Shown here piece by piece: positions 1 through 10,621 of a DNA stretch of 15,216 nucleotides. This DNA is from Conidiobolus incongruus B7586 (lineage: Eukaryota; Entomophthoromycota; Entomophthoromycetes; Entomophthorales; Conidiobolaceae). The notes under the pieces were generated by a model. The model did not search any database, was not told the origin of the DNA, and saw nothing but the letters and a program-made list of their open reading frames with translations. How positions within the stretch are numbered: the stretch's first letter is position 1; every line of letters begins with the position of its first letter. The DNA is taken from assembly GCA_000697335.1 (NCBI GenBank), contig JNEM01010252.1, forward strand, positions 1-15,216, read 5' to 3'. The position numbers were made by a program, and so were the translations under genes.

Positions 1-900
1 ATATTATTTAATAATAATAAAATATATAAAATATATAGCTATAAGAAATTTTTTATATAAAGAAAATAAAAAGAGTTATTATTTTAATTTTATTTATCAA
101 ATATTAACTTATATAATTATGATTGATTTAAGTAATTAAAAAATATGGTAATAGAAAAAATTCCTATAAACAAATTAAATCGGTTTGTAAAATAAAAATT
201 TGAACTTTTAAATTTCAATAAAATAATGTTTTTTAAATGTTAAAAGCTGATTAAAATCATAATATAGAGCTATTAATTATATTTAAAAGCATTGATTTTA
301 TATCTGGTATTAATTTCTTTCATTTATATATTATTAAATTAATTTAATATTTTGTTTAAAAATTTTGCAATTATTTAGTTTTTGTACTAATATAAGTAAA
401 TATTATGATTATTTATTCAAAGGATAGATAAATATATCATTTTTATCCTTTGATTTAATGTATATTTTAAAAGTTAATATTTAAATAAATAAATAATAGG
501 AAATAGGATATTAAGTCAAGAGTGATAACACTATGAAGTATTAATAAAACAATATTAAATATAATCTTGTATTATAAAGAGTTATATAATTATCTTTATA
601 TCAAATATAATGATAAGCTAGGTATTTAGAAATATTATTTTATCTTGAATATTTATTTTGCAGTCCCAGCTTGATTATTAATAATAAATTACAATATATT
701 CATATAAACCATAATATATACAGTTAATATTAATATTGAAAATGTTATCTATTATTAACTAGAGATGACAGAATTATTTATGATTATATTTTCAAAAATG
801 ATGATGAACTAATGTAATATACTGATATTTCATTAATATTTATTTAGAATCATTGCAACTTTCATATAGAATATTTGATAATAATTGTGTAATTAATAAC
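1..900. other. AT-rich gene-free tract
   Basis: No gene is visible here. The stretch is dominated by A/T homopolymer runs and TAA/ATT-like words, with stops in all six frames at close spacing. There is no tRNA-like GTTCRANNC box, no extended GC-rich stem and no obvious repeat unit. I read it as intergenic DNA. Confidence 0.7.
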
Positions 901-2400
901 AGTAAAAACTGTAATAATACCAACTTACTAATTAATTGGTTATTTGACCAACGCATAGTGTAAATAAGCTAATAATAGCTAATGTTGAATCAAAATCAAT
1001 TATTACATTGCCAATCAGAGTAAAGTACATTAATCATGAAAATTCTTTAGAAAATCTTCAATTCTTAATGTTTTCTATTACCTTTATGATTGGGTATTAA
1101 ATATGACCATAACTGATCCTCTGTAATCTAGACAATGTTTGGATAAATAAAAGATGAAAAGTAGTTTTATATGTAAAATAATTTTTTAAATAGCTCTTTT
1201 AATGATTTAGATCGATCGCCTCAATTAGATTGAAATTGATTTGGACAGTGTGCCCAATATAGAATTAACCAAATCAAATACTGGCCAAAGTGAACTACTA
1301 ACTTGGTTCATTCAAATAACAATGCTACAATACTTGTTTTTATCATTATCTTATTGTCCATATATTTTTCACTTCATTTTGTAAACTTTGATTGATTGTT
1401 CCATGCACAATACTTATACACTTTTTGTATTTATAACAGTTCTTAAAATATATCATTCTATTCTTTCTTGTGATTTGTATTTTAAACTAAAAGTACAGAA
1501 TTTGCATTTGATTGAGATTAATTTTGCATGTAAATATAATACAATTCAGTCATTAACCAAACGATTTGCATTGAAATGGATCAAATAAGATGGTAAACTT
1601 AGTTCATATATTTAGGATTAGTGCCAAATTTGACAAAATTCCAAAATTATTCGAGTGGTTACTTTTTCAACTTTAATATTCACCCTTCGAGATATGGTTG
1701 ACAATCATATTAACTGTGAAATAATACGCAGTGATAATCACATCAATTATATTCCATCTTGCTATTCAATGTTAAAATCTGAAGTAAATTTAAGTTCCAT
1801 AGTAAAGAAAGTTCCAAAGTTCTAACACATACAGGTAATTAATTCCCCATTGATCATGTGGAATATCCAATCGCATTGATCGATTACTGGAGAAAAAGGT
1901 GGAAATTGAGGGAATCTTTGAGTTAATTATCAATGCATTAAAATAAATAATCAAAGTGGATGTGATGATATACACTATTTCTTAAATCGCAATTTAATCT
2001 TTTAGATGATCACCAAAACTAAATAATGAATTAAATCATATACTGATAAAATTTATATCGCTTTAGATAATGAAATAGTATATCAACTCTTGATACTACT
2101 ATCAAATAGAACTTTAGAACATATTCCCTTATATTAATACTTGTAAAAGATTTTCATCACATGATATGATTGATCAAACGGCAATACTATTGGACAATTT
2201 CTGACAAAATGATCTTGAAAATTTTCTTAGATTAGCAATTTAATAGTCCAAAGTTTTCTCAAGTATCATAAGATCAAGCGGAGATCACATTTCACAGTCT
2301 AGATTGTTTAATTTTTTTATATTAGGAAATTAGTTAAACTTGTGTATACAAATAGTAAAATAAATAAAACTCAATATCTTAGATTGTGTCTTTATAAACA
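901..2400. other. intergenic tract with GC-elevated patches, possible decayed coding DNA
   Basis: Single lines here reach 35-38% GC (for example 1201-1260, 1681-1740 and 1861-1920), well above the surrounding 15-25%. On the + strand, the frame running through 1229-1588 carries far fewer stops than the composition predicts, and a 30-codon open piece at 1854-1943 has a charged, helix-like composition (RIDRLLEKKVEIEG). None of this has a family I recognise, and no start codon, splice pattern or poly(A) signal ties the pieces together. It could be the remains of an old gene or chance in a slightly GC-richer patch. I do not call a gene. Confidence 0.35.
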
Positions 2401-3960
2401 TATTGTTTAATAGAATTTATCATAATCATTTAAAACGTAATATATATATATATATAATTATATTATTGAAATTAATATCATTCAAAATTTTAAATTAAAC
2501 AAAAAAATTAACATTTCTATTAAAATTTAATAAAACATAATTTTAAAAACAAAATTATATTAAATCTTTAATATATAATATACAAAAGTAAATAATATAA
2601 AATCAATATTATTTTTTATTATTAGTAACTTATAGCTATATTTTTGGTAAATTTCTAATACTTAAATAAAGTTATTTTAATTAAAGACTGAAATTTAATA
2701 ATTTATAAATTAATTATATTTGTAAATATTTTTTTTACCAATATATCCTTTAATTGCCTAAAATAAATATAATCATATAAATTAAAATTTAAACAAAATA
2801 TTTAATATGGTAATTTTTTTAATATTATCTATATATATTTTCTGTTTTAACTATATATTTTGTCTTTATAATACAAAATAATAAATATTATTATTTTAAT
2901 ATAAAAACACTAATTAGAGATAATTTTATTTAAAAACAAAACCTATTATTAATTGCTTTATTTATAAAATTCGATAAAAAATAATATATATTAATTGTTT
3001 ATTATTATCATAGATTTTTATATAAAAAAATATTTAAATATAAAATTTTATAAAGTTATTATAATTTTATTATATATTTTATTATTTTCTATATTAAAGA
3101 TTATATAAAAAATTAAGATTTATTAATTATAATGATCTGTTAATATTAATTTCTGATGGAAAAGTTGTATTATAAATAAATAATTGACAAAAAAAATATC
3201 TTATAAGTATGTTTTTTATTTATTCTAAAAACATGGTTTATTTTTATTTTATTATCAATTTTTAATTAAAAGATAAAATAAAATTTAAGTTAATATTTAT
3301 AGGACTAGAAAAATAAAGCTTCTTATAATAATGAATTTTTATTAGCAATATCACCAATAAATTAAATTCAAGAGCTCTTATTCTTAAAGATATATTAAAA
3401 AATTTTGTTTAATTATAATTATTAATATTTTTTTTAAATTATACAATAAATACTCTATATTCTTATTAATTAAACTAAGTTTTAACTTTGATATATAGAT
3501 TTTGTTTATATAATCAATATTTTTTAATATAATTTTTAATATTATTAATAAAAGTAAGTGTAATTATATAAAATTAAATTTTTAAATTTTAATAAATTTT
3601 GAAAAATATTTTTTTGATATTAAAATGAAAAATTTAATAATAAAAGGGAGTTTATATAAAATACTATTTATATTAGCTGTTTGTAAATCTTAAATAGTTT
3701 TAAAGGGTTTATTATTAAGTTTTAATTATTTTAAAATATAAAACTTCAATAATTATCAATTAATTTGAAAGTAAATTTAATATTAAATTTTTAACTAAAA
3801 ATTTTTTCATTAAAAATTACTATAAATGAATTTATATATAAAATGAAAATATTAATTCTCCTATGTATTTTTGAATATATATATTATTTTTAAAACTAAT
3901 AATATGTTCGAAACTTTATAAATTGAAAAATTTTCCATTTTTTCCCTAAATAATGAATTA
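2401..3960. other. extreme AT desert
   Basis: This is the most AT-rich part of the left arm. The line 3001-3060 has three G/C in sixty bases and 2881-2940 has five. Stops are dense in every frame, so no protein could be encoded. It has many poly-A/poly-T runs of six to nine bases and a (TA)8 tract at its left end. I see no gene, RNA or repeat unit beyond simple sequence. Confidence 0.75.
2441..2456. repeat. (TA)8 microsatellite
   Basis: Eight uninterrupted TA dinucleotides sit at the left edge of the AT desert. It is a simple repeat with no further information. Confidence 0.95.
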
Positions 3961-5000
3961 AGTTTTCATATAACATTTAATTCAATATTTGATTTGTAAA
4001 ATGACCAGAATTAGATAAGATATGCGAGACTATTTGTAAGATAATTACTAGTGATTAATCCAAAGTGTCCCTCAAAATCATCAGCATGATATAATACTAC
4101 ATTTTATGATCTAACTTGGATAAGGAGAAATACAGCAAATACAATCTTACTAAACCATCCCTTAATGAAAGATCAAAACAAATGCTTAGCCCAATTCACT
4201 AGAGCTTGATGGATCCAATATCGTTTTTTGATATTGCCTATTTTGTATCTCTTGAATCACATGCCACCTTAATCCGACCGATAATTCTTCTTTTTCCCTC
4301 CAGGTTAGTCACTTTTAGTCTAGTAGTTTTTAAGGTGTTTTCCCCCAATTAATCCCTAATTGTATAGCAGACTTAAATATAGAGATTAATCAATTTGACA
4401 GTTTTTTAGTAAAATTTTGGAGGATGATATTCACTATGATAGATATGTTCATATTAAGCCAAATATTAATTGTAGACTGCTTCGATTAACCTTATTTTAT
4501 TAAGATTTTTATTATGTAAATATTTTGTGATTAATTATACCAATAACTGGTGGAATAAACAATTGATTTTTGTTCCGTTGGCGTTAATGTCAAACATAAT
4601 CAAATAAACTAGATCTATATTATTAAAAATTATTATAAGGATAATATAATCCATTGATCAATCGATATCAGCACTTGATAAACTATTTAATTTTGATATT
4701 ATGGCTATAAAGATAATACTTTGGCAACAACACCTTGGATTTCAATTTAATAATATGAAATTAAAATATGCAAGTGATCAAATCCACCAATTCCATGACT
4801 CGTTTAATCTACCTCAGTTTCTCCTTAATAATAAAAATAATAATATACTCAACTCTGATTTTATTTTGATTAAGTATTTAAATCATCTTGTTTGCATGAA
4901 TTTTAATCAGTAAGACAGTATTTTATGATTTTAGATTAAGTACATTATAAATCTTATAATTTAAAATCAATAATATTAATCATATAAATACCAAAATATT
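3961..5000. other. intergenic tract with a mixed-composition patch
   Basis: GC rises to about 33-42% at 4201-4320, with a pyrimidine run and CAG near 4290-4303 that resembles a fungal 3' splice acceptor but has no supported exon beyond it. A 70-codon ATG-started ORF lies at 4701-4913. Its Asn/Ile/Leu-rich composition and lack of any recognisable motif fit a chance ORF at this AT content. No gene is called. Confidence 0.5.
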
Positions 5001-6160
5001 TGTCCAATTGATCTTTTATCTTCCTAAATTTCGAATAATAATTTCAATAACAAAAACAGATGTATATAAAAGATAATTTTTGTGCAATATATAGAAATAT
5101 GAATAAATTGATTATATTAAAAAAGGTGATGAAAAGAAAGGTTTATTATTTTAATGTTACAACATCATTTAATAAAAACTTCAATTTCTAATAATATTCT
5201 TAAAAAATCTATATTATAGATAATATCAAATAAATAGTTTAAAATCCATCAACAACCATTAATTGACTGTTAATATACCTCTTTAATTTTTTTCAACTTT
5301 AATAATATTGTTATCTAATAAAATTATATACAAGTTTTTTTAATATAAAATTATATGGATAAATTTGATCAAATTATAATATACATAATGTTGATGATTT
5401 CAAATTGAATATTTAATTAATTTTTTTATTTAAAAAAGAACAAATTTGTAATAAAAACAATTTAAAAAATTTTGAAATAAATATATGATAATAAATTATA
5501 AACTATATTCCTAAATTGATATGATATTTAACTTAATTCCTTTTGCAATAATCATAATATTAATAAAAATACTAAAGCTAACCACTTTCTCATTACCAAA
5601 TTTACTTAATATACTTACTAACTTACCACTTTAAATTGTTTGAGCTAGTTCCGAAATTAGTAACGATCATTCAATAAATATAGTCATAATCAATACTGAA
5701 GGTTAACTAAAGTCTGTTATAGATTGTAGTTATGCCTGCGGTATTGGTGAGAGTTGATAATTATTGTTTGATCTTAGATATTCCATTATGTTGAGGTTGA
5801 CTAATAATTTATAAATTGAAATGGTTAATGTTTGAGTGATATTGTATTGAATACTGTATTGGTTTAAAATTTGTAGTATTGGAACAATTATTGAGGAAAT
5901 TATTAAATAAGTTATTATTTTATCACAACTATGAACTATTAAATATAATTTATAGTTTATTTCAAGCTATTTAATATATTTTTATACAAAAATTATCATC
6001 TCAAATCTCTTCCAAATATGAAAAATTTAATAAAAAACCAAAAAAAGAGTGATCAACTATCCCAACCAAATACTGACTAAACGATTATCGTAATGATGAC
6101 GATTTAAGTATTTGATGTTGACACGAGAGGGTGTTAATTTGTAACTCAGCTATTAGATCA

Positions 6161-6168
6161 CCCCGGGG
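6161..6168. other. CCCCGGGG palindrome in AT-rich DNA
   Basis: A perfect eight-base G/C palindrome lies in DNA that is otherwise about 20-25% GC. It is the longest pure G/C run outside the gene and its promoter. It sits in a roughly 60-base pocket of about 42% GC (6121-6180). No function can be assigned from sequence. Confidence 0.6.
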
Positions 6169-7442
6169 ATTTCTCAATTTGGTAATTTTTTTAGTTACGT
6201 TTGATTAGGTTTTATGATGAAATTTATGTATAATTTTTGTTTTTTGATGTGATTATGAAAAGTTTTTATATTAAAATAGTATTAATAGTTGATACTTTAT
6301 TATCAAATTAAATATAAAAGATTTAATTGATTTTTATAAAGCTAGTATAAAATTAATAATATGATATTTATTAGTATATTTTTAAATATTCTAGTATAAT
6401 TAATCGTATAATCTAATATCATATTAAATAACCCTTAAAAATTTAAATATTATCCAATTGTTAATCAGCACAGTAAATGTAATAATTTTCAATACCATTT
6501 TGATATAATAATAATTAGAATAGCTCATCATTAACTCCAAATTGAATACATCCTATCATTATATAATAAATATGGATGCTCAATATCCAAATAGATTTAA
6601 CTATTAAAAGGAATTTATCATTAAAATGAAATAAATGGATGCACATTAGAGGGAGAATAATAATTTAAAGGTATGAAGGGTGAATATCAACACAAAATGA
6701 TAAACTTTTAATTAGTTAATGATAATAAACTGATGTTATGGATTTTCGATTCTAGAGTTATTAATATAATATTCAATTTAAACAATTAAAAACTATAAAA
6801 TGATAATTCTAGAACTGTTAATATAGATATTAAAGATATTTATACATAACTTGAATTAATTTTAAAATACAATTGTTTGATCACTAATATTAAAAATTCC
6901 TGATGGAATATCGGGGGATATTATCAATTGATAAGGATTGATAATATAGATCGATAATAAAGTATATTGTTGTTAATTAACTAATTGATACTATTAGAGT
7001 GTTTATCAAGGTTTGGCTAATATTTTTTGAGTAATTCTAAAACAATATGGATCAATATCGAGATTAGGAAATAACATAGCCAAAATTCATACTGATTAGG
7101 AGTATTAAGTATTAGTATTTGATATAGAATGAGAATTTTTTTATATAATAATTATATATCAACTAAACCAAAAGTTCAATTTAATACATTTATAATTTCT
7201 ATTTCCTTTATACCATTTCAAAATAAATGACAAATCATAAAGTATATTCTAATAAATACCAATACATCAATTAACCCAAATTATTCACAATTTTGGTCCA
7301 ATCATCCTGAATTAGTTAAATTTAGATCTGAAAACTTCAGCTATATTGGGGAATATCCTAGTTCATCGAATTATGAGATCATTTAGGCTATTGATTGGTA
7401 TAATTCCTAATTCTTATAATCGGAAGATTTTTTGTTTTATTG

Positions 7443-7468
7443 ATAAAATTCAATTGAATTGATTTTAT
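7443..7468. repeat. imperfect AT-rich inverted repeat
   Basis: A 14-base perfect palindrome centred on CAATTG (7447-7460) is flanked by ATAAAA on the left and TTTTAT on the right, so the whole could fold as a hairpin or cruciform with a small bulge. In this composition it may be chance. Confidence 0.45.
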
Positions 7469-8377
7469 TAAAATAATTAGGAAAATTATATATATTTAGG
7501 TATATAATGAATGAATTTAGTCTAACTAATATTAATAAAATCCTACAAAATTCTAACTATTTTAACAATGGACTGATAAAATAATCCCGAATTACATTAA
7601 AATAATAGAAGAATTTTATGATTATTAACATTATAAAATATTCCAAGGATTAAAGATCGTCCAATTAATAAAATAAAAGGAGTTGATTGGTTTACGAAAG
7701 GGATGACCACTCAAAAATATTAATGAATTTTATAACCTATAAAAATATACTTGAAGCAAATTGAGCTATTGAAGAGTTACCTAATTTAGCAGCCTTGGTA
7801 GTTAATGAGATGACTTTTATTAATGTATTGAATTGATTTAAAATATAAAAGGATGATAGTTTTAAAAAAATTAGAGTTATTAATGAATTTGAATTAATTA
7901 ATAATATTACTTATATTATAATAATTATAATTATAATAATTCGATCAATTCCAGGTTTTTTATATTAGACTATCAATAAATCCACAATATGTGATCACTT
8001 TACACATTGTCAATGGTTTAAATAATCAAGTAATCAACCAATCACTATTAAAAATTTCGTCCAATTAGCCAAACTCAAGTTGAAAATTTTTAAGATTGAG
8101 ACTTAAAAATTTCCTAATTTATAACTATTACATATTGTTTAGCGAACCAATAAAGTATTGCTTTTTTGAGTAATTGGGCAAATAATTGCAATAAATGTTA
8201 GTATTATTAAATAATTGTGAAATGATTAATATTGAAGTAATGGTAAATAGGTTTGAAAAATATTTTAGATTGAATTAATGGTGGTGGTAAGGTTAAAATG
8301 ATTTCATTGGTGCAAATTATAGTGAATTAGGGATGATTTGGAGGTATTAAATGAATTCGATCACTTGGACATGAATC

Positions 8378-8389
8378 ACCCAATTGGGT
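8378..8389. promoter_or_regulatory. palindromic double CCAAT box
   Basis: ACCCAATTGGGT is a perfect 12-base palindrome holding a CCAAT box on each strand (8380-8384 forward, 8383-8387 reverse). CCAAT boxes are bound by the Hap2/3/5 (NF-Y) complex in fungi. It lies about 380-390 bases upstream of the start codon at 8771, a usual distance for such an element. The sequence is seen directly. Its use as a promoter element is inferred. Confidence 0.4.
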
Positions 8390-8408
8390 AATATAAAGTG
8401 ATTGGAAA

Positions 8409-8454
8409 GGGGGTTTGGTGGGTGGAAAGAGGGTGTGGAGACAGAGAGGGAGGG
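8409..8454 (+). promoter_or_regulatory. G-rich promoter tract with quadruplex potential
   Basis: This purine-rich run on the + strand carries G-tracts at 8409-8413, 8420-8422, 8431-8433, 8448-8450 and 8452-8454, with further GG pairs between them. The surrounding line is about 57% GC, in a region otherwise near 20-25%. Four or more G-runs of three within 46 bases satisfy a relaxed G-quadruplex pattern; one spacer is about 14 bases, so a strict pattern is not met. It sits 317-362 bases upstream of the start codon, where it could be a nucleosome-free or factor-binding element of the PAS-GATA gene's promoter. Confidence 0.45.
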
Positions 8455-8655
8455 TTTCCGAATTAGATTTTGATCCCAATATTTAAATCCATTCATTCCT
8501 TTCGATTCTTAGTTTTATCAGTTCAAAAGTTAATATCTATTCAAGCTTTTTGGGGCTCTCTTCTCATCCAAAGAAGTGTATTACTTATATTGATAAACAT
8601 ATACGTATATTTGTTCAAGATTATAGTATTAATTAAAGGGTTTTCTGTATTATAT

Positions 8656-8694
8656 CTTAGATAGATAAGTTGGATACTATCTTATAGTTGATAA
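8656..8694 (+). promoter_or_regulatory. cluster of GATA motifs, possible autoregulatory site
   Basis: GATA cores occur on the + strand at 8660, 8664 (as GATAAG), 8673 and 8690, and on the minus strand (as TATC) at 8678, with another TATC at 8653 just outside. At this base composition roughly one in 80 positions should start a GATA on either strand, so about one would be expected in a stretch this long. GATAAG is a typical fungal GATA-factor target. The cluster ends 77 bases before the start codon of a GATA-finger protein, which suggests autoregulation. That link is inference. Confidence 0.4.
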
Positions 8695-8718
8695 CGAATT
8701 TATATTTACTCATAGTGT

Positions 8719-8742
8719 ATGATATTTAAATATTATAACTAA
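8719..8742 (+). other. short upstream ORF in the 5' leader
   Basis: An ATG at 8719 opens a seven-codon frame ending with TAA at 8740-8742, 28 bases before the main start codon. It is the only ATG I find between about 8372 and 8771, so a scanning ribosome on a long leader would meet it first. It could dampen or condition translation of the main ORF. Whether it lies in the transcript depends on the unknown transcription start. Confidence 0.35.
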
Positions 8743-8770
8743 CTCAACAATTCAATAAATAAAAAACGAT

Positions 8771-10351
8771 ATGTCAAGCGATACAGTGAGTTGTTTTTGG
8801 AGCTTAATGTCTCCTAACTCGCAAGAACTCTATTTTGTTTCCAACTTACACTACAACGTCCCCAACCTCAAACACCTCATACATCCTAACGATTGGAACT
8901 ATATTGTCAAAGACATCCCCGACTTTTATAATCCAAAGGCGTTTTACGGGAGTCATGGAAGATATCGCGTGAGGGCATGTTTAACTTCGAATAGTAATCG
9001 TGAAATTGGTCAGTTTTCGGACGATTATCATTTATATAATATCACATTCCATATTATTACCGCGGATTTAGCTCTTTACTTTTTCCACGCCGATCAAGCG
9101 CATGTCTCCTCAGGATATGTTCAGTGTACGCACCCCCGTATGCAGACAGAGTATATTTCTAGACTTAAGAGCTGCTTGAGATCCATTCCAAGCTCACATG
9201 GTCCTCCTCATACAAATCCTTTCTCATCGCCCAATTCTAATCCTCCGCCTGGGCCTCCAGTATTCTCTCCACTCACACCCAACGGCTCAACGTTGCAGCA
9301 CCACCCTGAGAAAGTCAGTCACGCGACACGGCATTTGCTCATATTTGACCCTAATATGCTAGAATTTACCCTCACGTATTCGCAGCAACACCCTAATTAC
9401 AGCCAAGGATCTGTGTCATATTCACCTACGATAGGTCACTTACCACAGCTCAGCCAAAAAATTAAAGGAATGGAAGATAAGTTACATGTACAATTTAATT
9501 CAGTGTTTCAAGTAAACCAAAGCTACAAGATGGAGTATTTTACTCATTTCGATGGCAAAATGGCCATCTGTTGCGTCCAAATGGACTATTCTTTTATAAA
9601 ATCCACCTCTTCTTCCGATAGTAATATCCATTGTGTCAAGGAGGAAACTTCCAACAGCTATTTCAAACAATCCCCTCCAGTTCTAAGTGCTCCAGGTAGA
9701 TACCACAACCCTCGTACAAGATATTCTCAGCCAACTTCTATTTATCCTCCAACTGTAGCAAAGTCCGCCCCATTACTCTCACACCACAGGCCGCAACATG
9801 CTACTAGCTTTGCATCACATTTACCTTCCATTCCATCCATGGAATTAACACTTCCGAGTCGCGCTCGTCAAGCTGAAGAAGCACAGCAACCACCCAACAA
9901 AATTATCCGCCTGCCGCCCATCACAGAATTTGCATCGCTCGCTCATCACATGCCAGCACCCATCAAAAAACCCATTCCACCAATCCACCGACCCATCGCC
10001 GTGCCCAGGTCGCGATCCTCAGAACAAATCAGCATAACGCAACGCCCAGCATACCCCTACCCCCACAGCCGCAAAGAATTATCTGGAGCTAGTCAACGAT
10101 GCGAGAATTGTGGTACTAACAATTCACCCGAATGGCGACGTGGGCCCAGCGGCGAAAAGACACTATGCAACGCGTGTGGCTTGAGGTACTCCCGACTCAA
10201 AGCCAAAGCGCTCAAAAACCAGAATAATGTAACGAACACCAGCCATCCCTCACACCAAGCTAACAAACACTTTAATGATAGTGGTAAGGTTCACCATATT
10301 GATCATTTTAGCGATGGTAGGATCGTTCACGGCAATTCCACGTATAATTAG
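8771..10351 (+). CDS. PAS-GATA zinc-finger transcription factor (fungal white-collar-2-like)
   Basis: This encodes a nuclear DNA-binding regulator of 526 residues, uninterrupted by introns. Residues 8-108 form a PAS-like domain: [16 protein letters not shown] opens it, IHPNDW (37-42) is the PAS 'HPDD' element, and [18 protein letters not shown] closes the sheet. The flavin-binding GRNCRFLQ motif of LOV photoreceptors is absent, so it is WC-2-like and not a WC-1-type light sensor. Residues 138-180 are Pro/Ser-rich. Residues 187-275 are a second ordered block. Residues 300-440 are Pro/Ser/His-rich with a basic patch (398-416). The GATA finger has Cys444, 447, 466 and 469 with an 18-residue loop ([18 protein letters not shown]), followed by basic [13 protein letters not shown], a likely DNA-contact and nuclear-import tail. 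The start at 8771 is supported by an in-frame TAA at 8756-8758 and a PAS block beginning almost at once; G is at -3. GC rises to about 58% in the 3' half. Family placement is secure. The biological input, whether light, nitrogen or something else, cannot be read from sequence. Confidence 0.95.
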   Translation: MSSDTVSCFWSLMSPNSQELYFVSNLHYNVPNLKHLIHPNDWNYIVKDIPDFYNPKAFYGSHGRYRVRACLTSNSNREIGQFSDDYHLYNITFHIITADLALYFFHADQAHVSSGYVQCTHPRMQTEYISRLKSCLRSIPSSHGPPHTNPFSSPNSNPPPGPPVFSPLTPNGSTLQHHPEKVSHATRHLLIFDPNMLEFTLTYSQQHPNYSQGSVSYSPTIGHLPQLSQKIKGMEDKLHVQFNSVFQVNQSYKMEYFTHFDGKMAICCVQMDYSFIKSTSSSDSNIHCVKEETSNSYFKQSPPVLSAPGRYHNPRTRYSQPTSIYPPTVAKSAPLLSHHRPQHATSFASHLPSIPSMELTLPSRARQAEEAQQPPNKIIRLPPITEFASLAHHMPAPIKKPIPPIHRPIAVPRSRSSEQISITQRPAYPYPHSRKELSGASQRCENCGTNNSPEWRRGPSGEKTLCNACGLRYSRLKAKALKNQNNVTNTSHPSHQANKHFNDSGKVHHIDHFSDGRIVHGNSTYN

Positions 10352-10436
10352 TTTCAAGTAGGGTTAGTGGAATCACTTGACTAACTAATGGATATTTTAT
10401 CTTAATTCAAATATATTTTTATACAATTGTAATGTA

Positions 10437-10442
10437 AATAAA
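10437..10442 (+). terminator. candidate poly(A) signal of the PAS-GATA gene
   Basis: AATAAA occurs 86 bases after the stop codon, inside AT-rich 3' DNA. A second AATAAA lies at 10533-10538. Either could direct 3' end formation. In DNA this AT-rich the hexamer is common, so the position rather than the word gives it weight. Confidence 0.4.
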
Positions 10443-10602
10443 ATTGATACATTTTGAATATATTTGAAATATTTAATATACCAATACAATATAATAATGA
10501 TTTTATATCAATATATTTAAATATTGATAATAAATAAAATTTAAAACTGATAAATTTTTATTTTAACACTCTTCAAATCTTTTTTTCTCATTAACTTTGT
10601 CA

Positions 10603-10621
10603 TTTTTTTTTTTAAAAAAAA
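10603..10621. repeat. T11A8 homopolymer junction
   Basis: Eleven T are followed directly by eight A, the longest homopolymer pair noticed in the window. Such poly(dA:dT) tracts exclude nucleosomes in fungi. It marks the boundary between the AT-rich 3' region of the PAS-GATA gene and a GC-elevated island that begins just after it. A boundary or promoter role is inference. Confidence 0.6.

Larger units (their letters stand above)
5001..8279. other. long gene-free tract upstream of the PAS-GATA gene
   Basis: No gene is recognised in this 3.3 kb. Composition alternates between desert-like stretches (5400-5560, 6230-6450) and moderately AT-rich patches, with a single GC-rich pocket around 6120-6170. 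Open pieces of 30-50 codons occur on the + strand between about 7270 and 7900, but all are short, unlinked and match nothing I know. Part of the right end may be distal promoter of the gene at 8771. Confidence 0.55.

Noticed and set aside
1388-1588. 66-codon + frame
   Set aside because: It opens with TTG, not ATG; the first ATG is at 1403. The product is Ile/Tyr/Leu-rich without any motif and of a length expected by chance. Treated only as part of a stop-poor patch.
1790-1975. 61-codon minus frame
   Set aside because: Low-complexity, no motif, and it lies opposite a + strand piece with equally plausible composition. Chance length.
4080-4330. tRNA gene or spliced exon in the mixed-composition patch
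   Set aside because: The CAG after a pyrimidine run resembles a splice acceptor, but no donor, branch point or open exon supports it. No cloverleaf or GTTCRANNC box was found.
4701-4913. 70-codon ATG-started + frame
   Set aside because: Although it has a true ATG, the product is Asn/Ile/Leu-rich with no domain, no promoter features and no GC or codon shift compared with flanks.
8470-8664. 64-codon + frame upstream of the PAS-GATA gene
   Set aside because: It has no ATG (it opens with TTG) and falls in the presumed 5' leader. It is not a likely exon since the main protein starts its PAS domain at its own N-terminus.
8771-10351. LOV photoreceptor or nitrogen regulator (AreA type)
   Set aside because: The flavin-binding cysteine motif is missing from the PAS block, and AreA-type fingers have a 17-residue loop where this one has 18.
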